Below, piece by piece: positions 9,166 to 16,597 of a stretch of DNA of 41,072 nt. The notes under the pieces were generated by a model. It searched no databases. It was not told the DNA's origin and saw nothing but the letters and a program-made list of their open reading frames with translations. The position numbers were made by a program, and so were the translations under genes. The DNA lies in the IMG/VR virus record IMGVR_UViG_3300009376_000034, positions 1-41,072 of that record. One strand, 5' to 3'. The DNA comes from a virus. Numbering within the stretch: the stretch's first letter is position 1; every line of letters begins with the position of its first letter.

Positions 9166-9194
9166 ATTATAACAATAATAACTTAATTAGTCAA
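9166..9194 (-). promoter_or_regulatory. Sigma70 promoter of the scaffold-capsid block
   Basis: Minus strand TTGACT (9194-9189), 17-bp spacer and TATAAT (9171-9166), in the 78-bp gap after the portal gene; predicted start near 9159. It would boost the 344-aa gene, scaffold and capsid relative to portal. Confidence 0.8.
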
Positions 9195-9224
9195 CACTAC
9201 TCTTTGACTATTTCTCTTACCTGA

Positions 9225-11417
9225 TTAGGCAGGTTCCTCAACCTGTCCAGAAAAATCCATCTCCCCTGGCATTGGTGCGTTGTCTGCACCGATTGGGATT
9301 TCGCCATTTCCAGAGACGTTTGTTCCTGCACCTTCTTGAGGTACTCCTCCATCACCACCCATTGGTCCGAGTTGACCAGGGATAGGAGCTTGAGAGCCAT
9401 TTCCTTTGTTAGCATTTTGGAATCCTATAATTTTAGCATAAATTTCTGCTTCATCTTTAGAGTTAATTATTTCATCAGGGTCTAAGTCTAGAGAGTATGC
9501 TAACTCTTTAACCACCTCTGATATTCTAACAAATGGAGCAATTGCAGGGTTTTGAATAGTTTGTAAGAACATAGTCAGTCTTTGAGAACGAACTTCTTTT
9601 CTCATCAAACTAGCACTCCCTGTGGCTTTTATTTCCAAGTCTCCTACGATTGGTAAATCACCTTCATAGAATTGCATATTCCATTGGAACATAGCTTCTC
9701 CTAAAGGTTTGATTAAACTATCATCAATATTTTTAATAACTGTTTTTATGTTTAAAGATGCAGCACCCATAAGCATTGACATACCTGATGCTGTTCTTGT
9801 CATACTTTGAACTCCTGTTTGTCCATGTGAGTATGATGGTATTCCTGTTGATTCATCTGCTAGTTGTCTGAACTTATCAAACATCTGCATATTTTCTACA
9901 GCAGTATTTGGAAACTTAATTCCATATATTGCTTGACCAGGAACTCCTGCTTGTCTTTTAAAGATTTTACCAGGATAAACTTCCATGTTCTGATTATTAA
10001 CTAAAGCTGATTCATCAATATCAAATACTAAATTACCAGCTAAGTTTAAATTATCAATAGCCATTCTTGCATGACCATTCATAATTTGTTGAGCATCATC
10101 CATATTTTCTGGAACACCTATTCCAAAGAAGTTATATGGATTCTTTTCATAAGCAAAAGCTTGGTAAGGTATTCTAAAAGGTTGAAAAGGATTTTCAACT
10201 ATTCTAATAATTTTACCCATTGAAGTCCAAACATTTACTTGTACTTGAGTTGAATCTTCTATTTCAGGGTCTAATGCTAAACCTTGTTCTCTAGCAGTCA
10301 TAGCATCTACAGTACCCCAGTATTCTAATACTTCATATCTATTTTTTTCTATATCAGAATAAGAATCTGTTTCTAATTGAATATCTGATTCCCAATATTG
10401 TTTATTATAATTAGGACCTAATTCTAAACAAGCTTCAATTTGTTCTTTACTAAAATAAGGTCTATTAATTAAATCTAAGAATTGATGTCTGTTTAATCTA
10501 TGTCTTTGAATAATAAATTCACATTCATCCATATTTCTTGCATTAGGGTCTGGATACATATCCCATAGACTTACAAATTCAACTCTTGGAACTTTTACAA
10601 ATTCAGGATGATATTCTCTTGCATTACCATTACCACTTGCTGCATACTTATGTAAAGTTTTATTATAAGTAAATGGACCTTTTAATATTCCTGTTCCTAA
10701 TAAACAAGATTCAAAGATAGCATTTCTTAAATTAACATTACCATTAGATTCATCTAATTGGTCATGGATTACTTTTTCTAATCTTCTTGCAGCAATTTGT
10801 GCTGGTTTAATTTGAGGAAATTCTGGAAGTTTAGCAGGACCTTCTGTTAGTTCTGCTTTTTCCATTTCAGATTCAAGACTACCTAGAAAACTTTCACTTA
10901 AAGAACTAAAGGTAGCTCCTTTAGGTAAAGGTTTTCCATCACCAGGAAATCCTAAATTAGAAGTAGGACTCATAGGTTGACCAGGAATATATTCTAAGTT
11001 TCCTTCAACACTAGGAGTTGGTTCCATATTACCATCACCCATTTGTTCTTTTAATGGGTTCATGTGAGCATATTCAGATATACCTTCTGGAATTTTAGTT
11101 TCTTGAATAACTAATGGAAACTTACCCATTCCAAATAAGACATCTATAATTTGTCCATAAGCTGCTAATACTTTTGTTTTAGTAACTTTAACAAATACTC
11201 TAGATTTCTCATGTTCAGTAAAATGAACATCTTTATAATATTTACCACGATAGTTATGATAAGCTTGTAACCATCTACTTTCATCATCTTGTCTAGAATC
11301 TTTACAAGCAGTAAATTTCTTATCTATCATGGAAACAAGAAGATTTATATCTTCCTGTTTATCATCTTCTTTACTCAATAGGTCTTTTTGCCTTTGAGCT
11401 GGTGGTAGTAAAGCCAT
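9225..11417 (-). CDS. Portal protein
   Basis: A 730-aa protein, close to P22 gp1 (725 aa) and longer than T7-type portals (about 535 aa). Supporting segments are RLEKVIHDQLDESNGNVNLRN, FVSLWDMYPDPNARNMDE, PFQPFRIPYQAFAYEKNPYN, and the helix-rich C-terminal core with GVQSMTRTASGMSMLMGAAS. It lies between the packaging genes and scaffold, as expected. It would form the dodecameric ring through which TerL pumps DNA. The C-terminal about 60 residues are Gly/Pro-rich and probably disordered. Confidence 0.9.
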   Translation of the reverse strand: MALLPPAQRQKDLLSKEDDKQEDINLLVSMIDKKFTACKDSRQDDESRWLQAYHNYRGKYYKDVHFTEHEKSRVFVKVTKTKVLAAYGQIIDVLFGMGKFPLVIQETKIPEGISEYAHMNPLKEQMGDGNMEPTPSVEGNLEYIPGQPMSPTSNLGFPGDGKPLPKGATFSSLSESFLGSLESEMEKAELTEGPAKLPEFPQIKPAQIAARRLEKVIHDQLDESNGNVNLRNAIFESCLLGTGILKGPFTYNKTLHKYAASGNGNAREYHPEFVKVPRVEFVSLWDMYPDPNARNMDECEFIIQRHRLNRHQFLDLINRPYFSKEQIEACLELGPNYNKQYWESDIQLETDSYSDIEKNRYEVLEYWGTVDAMTAREQGLALDPEIEDSTQVQVNVWTSMGKIIRIVENPFQPFRIPYQAFAYEKNPYNFFGIGVPENMDDAQQIMNGHARMAIDNLNLAGNLVFDIDESALVNNQNMEVYPGKIFKRQAGVPGQAIYGIKFPNTAVENMQMFDKFRQLADESTGIPSYSHGQTGVQSMTRTASGMSMLMGAASLNIKTVIKNIDDSLIKPLGEAMFQWNMQFYEGDLPIVGDLEIKATGSASLMRKEVRSQRLTMFLQTIQNPAIAPFVRISEVVKELAYSLDLDPDEIINSKDEAEIYAKIIGFQNANKGNGSQAPIPGQLGPMGGDGGVPQEGAGTNVSGNGEIPIGADNAPMPGEMDFSGQVEEPA

Positions 11418-11442
11418 AAGTAAAATACCTCTATACTATATA

Positions 11443-11471
11443 ATAATACACTAATTAACCTCGCTTGTCAA
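11443..11471 (-). promoter_or_regulatory. Sigma70 promoter of the portal gene
   Basis: Minus strand TTGACA (11471-11466), 17-bp spacer and TATTAT (11448-11443). The -35 overlaps the last codons of the 104-aa gene. The predicted start near 11436 leaves a short leader with GAGGT before the portal ATG at 11417. Confidence 0.8.
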
Positions 11472-11769
11472 CAATCTTCTTGATTTCAATAATGACAGAT
11501 GTAGGTATTAATGTTGTGTTTGCAATCTCATCAATGGTGCCTTCATCCTTTTCAGATAAAGCATAATCACCAAAAATCCTTGTTATTCCTTTCGTTTGAG
11601 ATAGAAGATGTCCTTTAGTTATACATGGAGGAAGCTTTGCTTTCTTACAAGCAGCAATACTTTGCCAATTAGAATCTGATACAATATCATACCAATGAAC
11701 TTCTACTAATGGATACCTATCAATTTCTCTTTTGGCTTTCTTATTGATTTTAACTTTTCTTCGCTTCAT
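11455..11769 (-). CDS. Conserved phage protein, function unknown
   Basis: A 104-aa protein with a basic start (MKRRKVKINKKAKREIDR), then YPLVEVHWYDIVSDSNWQSI, CITKGHLLSQTKGITRIFGD and TLIPTSVIIEIKKI. I recognise this pattern as a small family widespread in marine phages, without a proven function. It overlaps the preceding gene by 4 bp (ATGA), so translation is coupled. No catalytic motif is evident. Confidence 0.6.
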   Translation of the reverse strand: MKRRKVKINKKAKREIDRYPLVEVHWYDIVSDSNWQSIAACKKAKLPPCITKGHLLSQTKGITRIFGDYALSEKDEGTIDEIANTTLIPTSVIIEIKKIVDKRG

Positions 11770-12053
11770 AGACTAAAGTGCTTCTTATCTTTCTTTCTTT
11801 TAAAATTTTTATTATCTTGAGATGTTTTAACCTTACCATAAGGTTCAAACTTCCCATTACCTCTAATATTCTTATCTTTCATCCAAGCAGTCTCTTGGTC
11901 TTTAATACCATTGTTATCTGAATACCTATAAAGATTTATTTTAAATACTTGTTCAATATGTTCTTGTTTTATATATTCTTGTAATTCCTCATAAGTCATT
12001 ATCTCATCATATTGCTCGTTTGTCAACGTATTTCTAAAAGTATATATAGGCAT
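11766..12053 (-). CDS. MPIYTF-type small phage protein
   Basis: A 95-aa protein starting MPIYTFRNTLTNEQYDEIMT, like the FmdB-like N-terminal beta-hairpin common in cyanophages, but without the zinc-ribbon cysteines. The rest is basic and ends in a Lys-rich tail (NFKRKKDKKHFSL). I prefer the ATG at 12053 over the one three codons upstream (12062) because MPIY is the family N-terminus. Function unknown. Confidence 0.6.
   Translation of the reverse strand: MPIYTFRNTLTNEQYDEIMTYEELQEYIKQEHIEQVFKINLYRYSDNNGIKDQETAWMKDKNIRGNGKFEPYGKVKTSQDNKNFKRKKDKKHFSL
11998..12026 (-). promoter_or_regulatory. Possible intragenic sigma70 promoter
   Basis: TTGACA (12026-12021), 17-bp spacer and GATAAT (12003-11998) on the minus strand inside the MPIYTF gene. 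It may be a chance match in AT-rich coding sequence. Confidence 0.3.
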
Positions 12054-12139
12054 TATAACCATCCAAATATTTTAAATAAAAGATATATAACTATAAATAC
12101 AAATAGTAAAAATAAGTTTACTTCTTCTGGCATAAACAT
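12053..12139 (-). CDS. 28-aa membrane peptide
   Basis: A tiny gene bridging its neighbours. Its ATG (12139) overlaps the stop of the 103-aa gene as TAATG, and its end overlaps the start of the MPIYTF gene. The peptide is MFMPEEVNLFLLFVFIVIYL followed by LFKIFGWL: one transmembrane helix with an acidic N-terminus. The tight coupling on both sides supports translation. Function unknown. Confidence 0.55.
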   Translation of the reverse strand: MFMPEEVNLFLLFVFIVIYLLFKIFGWL

Positions 12140-12450
12140 TAGATTAATATATCCTTTAATTCAAACTCTAATCCTTCTAATTCATCAGGTTTCCCTTTAG
12201 GATAAGTAGGGTAAACTAAAAACTTCTCACCTGTTTCTTCATTAGTACATCCTGCAACTAACCAATCCCATTTAAAGTTAGTATCTTCAACAAACTCTCT
12301 CATCACTTCATAAGTTTGGTCAGGGTGTTGCTTTAATAAATTGGCTTGGCATTCTTGCATGGTCTTATACCATCCTTGCATTTCAAAATTCTGTTGTGTC
12401 ATTACTGGGTCTGCACCAATTAAATAAGCTAATATTAAAATCTTATACAT
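12139..12450 (-). CDS. Small protein with two cysteines, possibly exported
   Basis: A 103-aa protein with a short hydrophobic start (MYKILILAYLIGADPV), then MQGWYKTMQECQANLLKQHP and WDWLVAGCTNEE. The hydrophobic start followed by one Cys in a KTMxEC helix and a second near the end matches a group of small two-Cys proteins in marine phages (others here at 35193, 36130 and 36545). A periplasmic disulphide protein is plausible. It overlaps the oxygenase gene by 8 bp. Confidence 0.5.
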   Translation of the reverse strand: MYKILILAYLIGADPVMTQQNFEMQGWYKTMQECQANLLKQHPDQTYEVMREFVEDTNFKWDWLVAGCTNEETGEKFLVYPTYPKGKPDELEGLEFELKDILI

Positions 12451-13054
12451 TAATCCTCAATTCTGTTAATTCATTTTTAATGCCCAATGTTCCTTTAATA
12501 AAGCTATTGAAAGCTAAACTAATTCTAAGATTATCTCCTTGCTTTGGAGAAACCATATGATGTAGATGGGAAGGAAATATTACAACCTGCCCTGTTTCAA
12601 CAGGTACAAACCAACTACTAGAATTATATTCATTATACTTATCAGTATTTATTTGAATTTGATTATAATCATTTTTACTAAAATGAATCTTATCATGTTC
12701 TTTATCACCATCAAAATAAATAACTCCTGATAGATAAGAATTCGGATGGTTATGAATATGATGATAACCATTTGTTTTAGTATAGTTTAACCAAGACTGT
12801 GTTATATAACATTCAACCTTTTGGTTAGGACTAACTATCTTATCTATATAATCTTTTAAAATAACTTCTAATTCTTTTTTTAAATTTTTAAATGCTGCTT
12901 GTTCTAATATATAATTATCTTCACTAGAAGTATTACCCATATTAGGAATACATTCTATTTCACTATCCTTAACTAATTGTAATTCTTCTTTAGTAAATGC
13001 TCTATCAATATTAGTTTCATAAACAGGAGTAGGAAATAAATTATGTATTTTCAT
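12443..13054 (-). CDS. 2OG-Fe(II) oxygenase family protein
   Basis: A 203-aa protein starting MKIHNLFPTPVYETNI, typical of the phage/marine 2OG-Fe(II) oxygenase group 2OG-FeII_Oxy_5 (TIGR02466-like). The metal and cosubstrate region is seen in GYHHIHNHPNSYLSGVIYF and VVIFPSHLHHMVSP, then NLRISLAFNS (distal His and Arg). Such enzymes hydroxylate a substrate with 2-oxoglutarate and O2; the substrate here is unknown. It abuts terL by one base, so it is expressed with packaging genes. Confidence 0.8.
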   Translation of the reverse strand: MKIHNLFPTPVYETNIDRAFTKEELQLVKDSEIECIPNMGNTSSEDNYILEQAAFKNLKKELEVILKDYIDKIVSPNQKVECYITQSWLNYTKTNGYHHIHNHPNSYLSGVIYFDGDKEHDKIHFSKNDYNQIQINTDKYNEYNSSSWFVPVETGQVVIFPSHLHHMVSPKQGDNLRISLAFNSFIKGTLGIKNELTELRINV

Positions 13055-14637
13055 TAGTAACCAAACACAGGGTCAGCAGGTCTCCATTTTTTAATTTGAT
13101 TCATTTTCTCATAAGCAGTTTGACTTCTAGGTCTAGCCATGATTAAATATCTTAATGCATCATAAGCATGGTCTGATGCTTTAGTATCTACATCTTCAGG
13201 TTTGTTAGGGTCTGTAGGTATACCTTGTAATTCTCTAATAAGGTTAGGGCACGTTTTAAATATAATCATTCTAGGTCTACCCTTCTCATTTATTTTTAAT
13301 TTTTCATGTACTTGTATTTTACCTTGTATTCTATTCTTATCAGCTCTTCTAAGTTTATGTCCAGCTCTAGTTAAGACTTCTCCAACAGTTGGTCCTGTTG
13401 TTCCAGTTCTTGCCCAAGCTTGAACATCTAAAACTCCTCTAACAGAAAGCTTATCTTCTTTTTCATATTGAAAAATCTTCTTAGCTAAATCTTCTCCTGT
13501 TAAACCTTTTTGATATAGTTCTCTATAAATAATTAAGGTTTCATCTGTAGGGTCTACACAACCCCAAATAACAGCAGACTCTGATGCATAACCATAGTCA
13601 ATTCCTTTTAGTCTTTCCCAATGTTTAGGAAGAGTATAAGGAGCTACACAATGTTTATCATATTCAAATTCTGAAAATGCTGCACCTTCAGCAACATCCC
13701 AATTACCATCTAGGAGTTGTTTCTTTTGTACAGGAGGTAAGGATTCCAACATCTGTTGGTACTTACCATCTAAAGCTAAATAAGGATTATCATCTAATCT
13801 AGCTGGAATAAATTTTCTTGAAATCTTATCTTCACCTTTAAAGCTTTCATTAGGAGGTGCTGGGTCTAGATACCTTTTCTTAACCCAACTCCCTCCGACA
13901 CCTCCAGGGTTTGCTGTGCACCGAATGTAGCATTTTATTTTTTGATTAGTTGTTCTCAATCGTGACTGCAAATATTGAAGTGGGAATTCTGTTGGATACT
14001 GAGTTAGTTCGTCAATCCCTATCCAGGTATATGATTGACCTTGGTATCTATACACATCAGCATCTCTATCAAGATAACCGAACTCCAATGTTGCTCCTGA
14101 AGGAAATTTCCAAATCTTTTCTACTTCTCTAAACTTAGCACCAATGAATGCTTTAGGATAGAGTTCTCTAGATTTATCAATTAACTCTCGTAGCTCTGGC
14201 ATGGACTTTCTTAATAACAAAGCTCTATGTTCTTTAATGTGCATGAACCTTAATGGGTCAACAAGCATGGCAAAGGACTTACCACCACCTGCGGCTCCTC
14301 CATACAGAACATCCTGCTCTGGTGCAGCTAAGAATTCTGTCTGAGGACCTGTATTAGGTTTGAATACTATTCTATCTTTTTCTTCTTCTAAAAGGTCTTT
14401 AACTGACTTAGGTAAAGATTTGTAATGAGCTTCATCCATAACAGTACCAGTCTTACTTTTCTGATTGGTCTCAGCTTTATGGACAACAGCTAAAGCTTCT
14501 TTCTTAACCTTTAGTCTAGTTGTTTTATTTTCTAAATTTTTTCTTAGTCTTTGAATCTCTTTTTCTTTTTCCCTAACAGCTTTCCTTGAAGCTATCTTGG
14601 CTTTTTGTTCAAAGCTATAATTATATTGTCTCGTCAT
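13054..14637 (-). CDS. terL: Terminase large subunit
   Basis: A 527-aa packaging motor. A coiled-coil N-terminus (residues 1-60) precedes the ATPase, with Walker A GGAAGGGKS near 113-121 and Walker B YTWIGIDE near 203-210. The nuclease region contains GIDYGYASESAVIWGCVD, VRGVLDVQAW and a final acidic KASDHAYDALRY. It cuts and pumps concatemeric DNA into the procapsid through the portal. The start overlaps the upstream 89-aa gene by 17 bp. Confidence 0.95.
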   Translation of the reverse strand: MTRQYNYSFEQKAKIASRKAVREKEKEIQRLRKNLENKTTRLKVKKEALAVVHKAETNQKSKTGTVMDEAHYKSLPKSVKDLLEEEKDRIVFKPNTGPQTEFLAAPEQDVLYGGAAGGGKSFAMLVDPLRFMHIKEHRALLLRKSMPELRELIDKSRELYPKAFIGAKFREVEKIWKFPSGATLEFGYLDRDADVYRYQGQSYTWIGIDELTQYPTEFPLQYLQSRLRTTNQKIKCYIRCTANPGGVGGSWVKKRYLDPAPPNESFKGEDKISRKFIPARLDDNPYLALDGKYQQMLESLPPVQKKQLLDGNWDVAEGAAFSEFEYDKHCVAPYTLPKHWERLKGIDYGYASESAVIWGCVDPTDETLIIYRELYQKGLTGEDLAKKIFQYEKEDKLSVRGVLDVQAWARTGTTGPTVGEVLTRAGHKLRRADKNRIQGKIQVHEKLKINEKGRPRMIIFKTCPNLIRELQGIPTDPNKPEDVDTKASDHAYDALRYLIMARPRSQTAYEKMNQIKKWRPADPVFGY

Positions 14638-14890
14638 TTCTACTTAATAATCCTTTAGGTTTTTCTATATTATCTCTATCTATGATTTTCTTTAAACCCA
14701 TAGGGGATAACTTGCGACCAGTTTGATGTTCTAAAATCTCAACTGCTCCTCTTAAAGAGAAAGCTCCAGATTTAACACCATCCTTCATTTCTGATAATGC
14801 TGATATTTCTTTATCAACTTTCTCTAATGTTTTGTTATCCGCAGATAACTTATAACCAAAAGGTATAGTAGAACTATTCCTTCTTATCAT
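14621..14890 (-). CDS. Conserved small protein between terS and terL
   Basis: An 89-aa protein with SSTIPFGYKLSADNKTLEKV and SGAFSLRGAVEILEHQTGRK followed by LSPMGLKKII. The second half looks like a helix-turn-helix (SLRGAVEIL.. LSPMGLKKI). This family often lies beside terminase genes in marine phages. A DNA-binding accessory role in packaging is an inference. It overlaps both neighbours by 17 bp, so it is co-translated. Confidence 0.6.
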   Translation of the reverse strand: MIRRNSSTIPFGYKLSADNKTLEKVDKEISALSEMKDGVKSGAFSLRGAVEILEHQTGRKLSPMGLKKIIDRDNIEKPKGLLSRNDETI

Positions 14891-15320
14891 CTATTATTTC
14901 AACCTCTTCTGCTTCACCATCAATTAAAGTTTTCTTTTCAGGTAACAGAAAAATCCCACTTGTAGCAGTATGCATTACATCTAGCTTATCACGTTTGGCA
15001 ACACCCACTCTGTCTAATAAGGTTTGGGCTGCTTGAAGTTTAGCATTGACTTGTGGTATTGGGTCATCACTATTAAGTATCTCAACTAATTTCTGAGAAG
15101 CTTGTGGTGCTGACTTTGCTAAAATCTTTGTGGCGACATCTACAATTTCATCTTTCAAACTATTAATGACATTGTAGTATGAAGTCTCTTTATACCCTGC
15201 AATATTCAAAGCTTTGTTTATATCTCCTTTAGCTGATGTTGCAAGAACTGAAAGAAAGGTTTGTTGTTGTTCTGTCAATTTCCTTTTATTATCTAATGAT
15301 GGTAGAAAACTTGTACTCAT
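14874..15320 (-). CDS. Terminase small subunit-like protein
   Basis: A 148-aa protein. Residues about 12-60 (LTEQQQTFLSVLATSAKGDI, NKALNIAGYKETSYYNVINS) form the helix-turn-helix seen in small terminase subunits; a helical oligomerisation part follows (NAKLQAAQTLLDRVGVAKRD), then an acidic tail. It should recognise phage DNA and stimulate TerL. I start at the ATG at 15320, not at the GTG further upstream, because a strong promoter predicts transcription to begin at about 15321. The mRNA would be leaderless, which explains the missing SD. Confidence 0.75.
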   Translation of the reverse strand: MSTSFLPSLDNKRKLTEQQQTFLSVLATSAKGDINKALNIAGYKETSYYNVINSLKDEIVDVATKILAKSAPQASQKLVEILNSDDPIPQVNAKLQAAQTLLDRVGVAKRDKLDVMHTATSGIFLLPEKKTLIDGEAEEVEIIDDKKE

Positions 15321-15327
15321 ATAAATT

Positions 15328-15356
15328 ATTATAACAAGTTTACATCTAGTTGACAA
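15328..15356 (-). promoter_or_regulatory. Leftward late promoter PL1 (terS)
   Basis: Minus strand TTGTCA (15356-15351), 17-bp spacer and perfect TATAAT (15333-15328). The predicted start, near 15321, abuts the terS ATG. The 12-bp string TTGTCAACTAGA is repeated in PL2. Confidence 0.85.
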
Positions 15357-15385
15357 CACGATTTATAATTTATTTCTGGTAGACG

Positions 15386-15414
15386 TTGACAAATGTAAAT
15401 ATCGTGTGTATACT
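15386..15414 (+). promoter_or_regulatory. Main rightward early promoter PR
   Basis: Plus strand TTGACA (15386-15391), 17-bp spacer and TATACT (15409-15414); predicted start near 15421. It is back to back with PL1, the two -35 boxes being 29 bp apart. It would drive the whole early region from a leader of more than 500 nt. Confidence 0.85.
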
Positions 15415-15615
15415 AAGGTAACACCTCTCCAGGGGTTGAAGCATCTAAGAGACTCTCTGGGACAGTCCAGCAATATAGCTCAGTCTACAAAAGCAGGGCG
15501 AGACTATCTAGTTTACACCTAAACTACCTAAAAATGTATATGAAGTATATACATACCCCACACACCCCCCCATGCACCATATAGGGGTATCAAGTGATAT
15601 TGATAATCATTCTCA

Positions 15616-15644
15616 AATATATAAATACAACCTCTAGTTATCCC
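15616..15644 (-). promoter_or_regulatory. Degenerate leftward promoter copy
   Basis: Aligned with PL2 it keeps AACTAGA, GTTGTA and a good -10 (TATATT, 15621-15616) at a 17-bp spacing. The -35 is poor (GGGATA, 15644-15639). It looks like a diverged duplicate, perhaps kept as a binding site. Confidence 0.4.
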
Positions 15645-15656
15645 TAAATATCTCAA

Positions 15657-15685
15657 CCTATACTTGTACAACTTCTAGTTGACAA
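15657..15685 (-). promoter_or_regulatory. Leftward promoter PL2
   Basis: Minus strand TTGTCA (15685-15680), 17-bp spacer and TATAGG (15662-15657); predicted start near 15650. Its transcript would run across the PR leader in antisense and reach terS with a leader of about 330 nt. Confidence 0.6.
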
Positions 15686-15839
15686 TCTTTAGTGATATAT
15701 TTACCACACTAAAGATATCTTTTCAACCCTCAATAGAATCTCAATTATAACACAATTCAAGCTAATTCTAGCCACATTTAATCCTGTCAATATCCTGCCA
15801 TATTTCTAGCATAATTTCACCAAATTTAATGAACTGGGC

Positions 15840-15854
15840 GTTCTTGCTTTGTTC
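15840..15854 (+). promoter_or_regulatory. Candidate LexA box GTTC-N7-GTTC
   Basis: GTTCTTGCTTTGTTC is an exact match to the direct-repeat SOS box of alphaproteobacterial LexA. It lies in the early control region, 50-65 bp upstream of the promoter at 15907. The phage also encodes a LexA-type DNA-binding domain (25329-25541). Confidence 0.45.
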
Positions 15855-15856
15855 CC

Positions 15857-15871
15857 ACACGTATAAAGTGA
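15857..15871 (+). repeat. 15-bp repeat, copy 1
   Basis: ACACGTATAAAGTGA occurs here and again at 16998-17012, both times just upstream of a predicted rightward promoter and in the same orientation. It may be an activator or repressor site, or an extra -10 (TATAAA). Confidence 0.5.
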
Positions 15872-15906
15872 ATTTATTTTTTATAAATCTTATTTCTGCC
15901 TTATTC

Positions 15907-15935
15907 TTAACATCAAATTGACAAAAAACTATGTT
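15907..15935 (+). promoter_or_regulatory. Candidate promoter of first early gene
   Basis: TTAACA (15907-15912), 17-bp spacer and TATGTT (15930-15935); predicted start near 15942. It favours the ATG at 15949 as start of the first gene, because the ATG at 15931 lies inside the -10. Confidence 0.45.
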
Positions 15936-15948
15936 TCACTCCTCGCAT

Positions 15949-16164
15949 ATGCAAAAATATAAATATAACAAAAAAGAATGGCAAAAACTTTCAACTACTC
16001 ATTTGAGTAAGTTAGATAGTTTAGTAAGTCCAATTTCAAAGCATAACTATTTAGTGCAACTTGGAGTTGTTACAATTCCTACTTGCAATAAAAGATATGC
16101 TAATAATAATCAAGCTATTGCACGTGGTTTTTCTTTAAGATTGGTAAAACTAGGGCATAGATAA
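15949..16164 (+). CDS. First early gene, basic 71-aa protein
   Basis: I do not recognise this protein. It starts MQKYKYNKKEWQKLS and ends RGFSLRLVKLGHR; it is strongly basic with one cysteine, and could bind nucleic acid. No SD precedes the ATG; a promoter starting about 7 nt upstream suggests near-leaderless translation. As the first early gene it is a candidate host-takeover factor, by position only. Confidence 0.5.
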   Translation: MQKYKYNKKEWQKLSTTHLSKLDSLVSPISKHNYLVQLGVVTIPTCNKRYANNNQAIARGFSLRLVKLGHR

Positions 16165-16187
16165 AAACAACCTAAAGGAGTACAACT

Positions 16188-16409
16188 ATGAGTAGTAAAA
16201 GACTTCTAAAATGGATAGAAGAAAACAAAGCAAGAAAACAAAAAATACTAATAAATAAAATAGATGTAAAATATAGAGAAATTGAAAATTTAGATTTTCA
16301 ATATACTATAATGAGTAAGATTTTGAGTAAATTTGAAATTGAAGATTTACAAAAAATTCTCAAATCTTGTGAGATAGTACAGAAACAAGATGCATTATAT
16401 AATAAATAA
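16188..16409 (+). CDS. Small charged helical early protein
   Basis: A 73-aa, Lys/Glu-rich and probably all-helical protein (LLKWIEENKARKQKILINKI). It has a good SD (AAAGGAG, 8 nt before ATG). No family recognised. Confidence 0.6.
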   Translation: MSSKRLLKWIEENKARKQKILINKIDVKYREIENLDFQYTIMSKILSKFEIEDLQKILKSCEIVQKQDALYNK

Positions 16410-16412
16410 AAA

Positions 16413-16425
16413 CAATTGGAGGTTG
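16413..16425 (+). repeat. SD-in-loop hairpin, copy 1
   Basis: CAATT-GGA-GGTTG: a 5-bp stem (two G-U pairs) with the SD in the loop and 3' arm, 2 nt before the ATG at 16428. It belongs to a family of five such elements. Confidence 0.6.
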
Positions 16426-16427
16426 TA

Positions 16428-16568
16428 ATGAATAGTAATACACTTTTAATTGCTTCACTAATAAGCATAAGCGGTTTTTATATGTTAACTATGTTAACTG
16501 GCTCAATGCTACCATTTATTGGTACAATCATAGGTTGTATTGGTGTTGCAATTGCTTGGGAAATGTAA
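16428..16568 (+). CDS. 46-aa two-helix membrane protein
   Basis: A small gene starting right after an SD-in-loop hairpin. The peptide is very hydrophobic: NTLLIASLISISGFYMLTML, a GS.LP turn, then IGTIIGCIGVAIAW. Two transmembrane helices with both ends on the same side are predicted. Early expression suggests an inner-membrane effector, but no family is recognised. Confidence 0.65.
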   Translation: MNSNTLLIASLISISGFYMLTMLTGSMLPFIGTIIGCIGVAIAWEM

Positions 16569-16583
16569 AATAATTAATAATAA

Positions 16584-16596
16584 CAATTGGAGGTTG
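16584..16596 (+). repeat. SD-in-loop hairpin, copy 2
   Basis: CAATT-GGA-GGTTG, identical to copy 1, directly before the ATG at 16598 of the metalloprotease-like gene. Confidence 0.6.
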
Positions 16597-16597
16597 T

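Larger units (their letters stand above)
15421..15906 (+). other. Long gene-free structured leader/control region
   Basis: I see no credible gene here. Inverted repeats are ATGTATAT-GAAGT-ATATACAT (15534-15554), ATACCCC (15553-15559) with GGGGTAT (15584-15590), TAGTTTA-CACC-TAAACTA (15509-15526), AGTCT (15483-15487) with AGACT (15501-15505), and CTGG-GACAGT-CCAG around 15457-15470. There is a run of seven C at 15565-15571, odd in AT-rich DNA. The region also holds two leftward promoter copies and a LexA-type box. It could act as regulatory leader, origin, or both. Confidence 0.5.

Noticed and set aside
9197-9415. 72-aa leftward ORF at the end of the portal gene
   Set aside because: It overlaps the portal frame entirely, has no family features and no independent signal.
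15476-15505. TAGCTCAGT resembling a tRNA D-arm
   Set aside because: No acceptor, anticodon or T-arm follows; the rest does not fold as a tRNA, and no integrase was found, so an attP from a tRNA is unsupported.
15571-15636. Short rightward ORF (MHHIGVSSDIDNH...) in the leader
   Set aside because: No SD and it runs through a predicted stem; nothing supports translation.
15785-15790. Another leftward promoter with TTGACA at 15790-15785
   Set aside because: At 17-bp spacing the -10 is only AATTAG (3 of 6); the nearby TAGAAT is 14 bp away.
15931-15948. ATG at 15931 as start of the first early gene
   Set aside because: It lies inside the predicted -10 and has no SD; the ATG at 15949 fits better.
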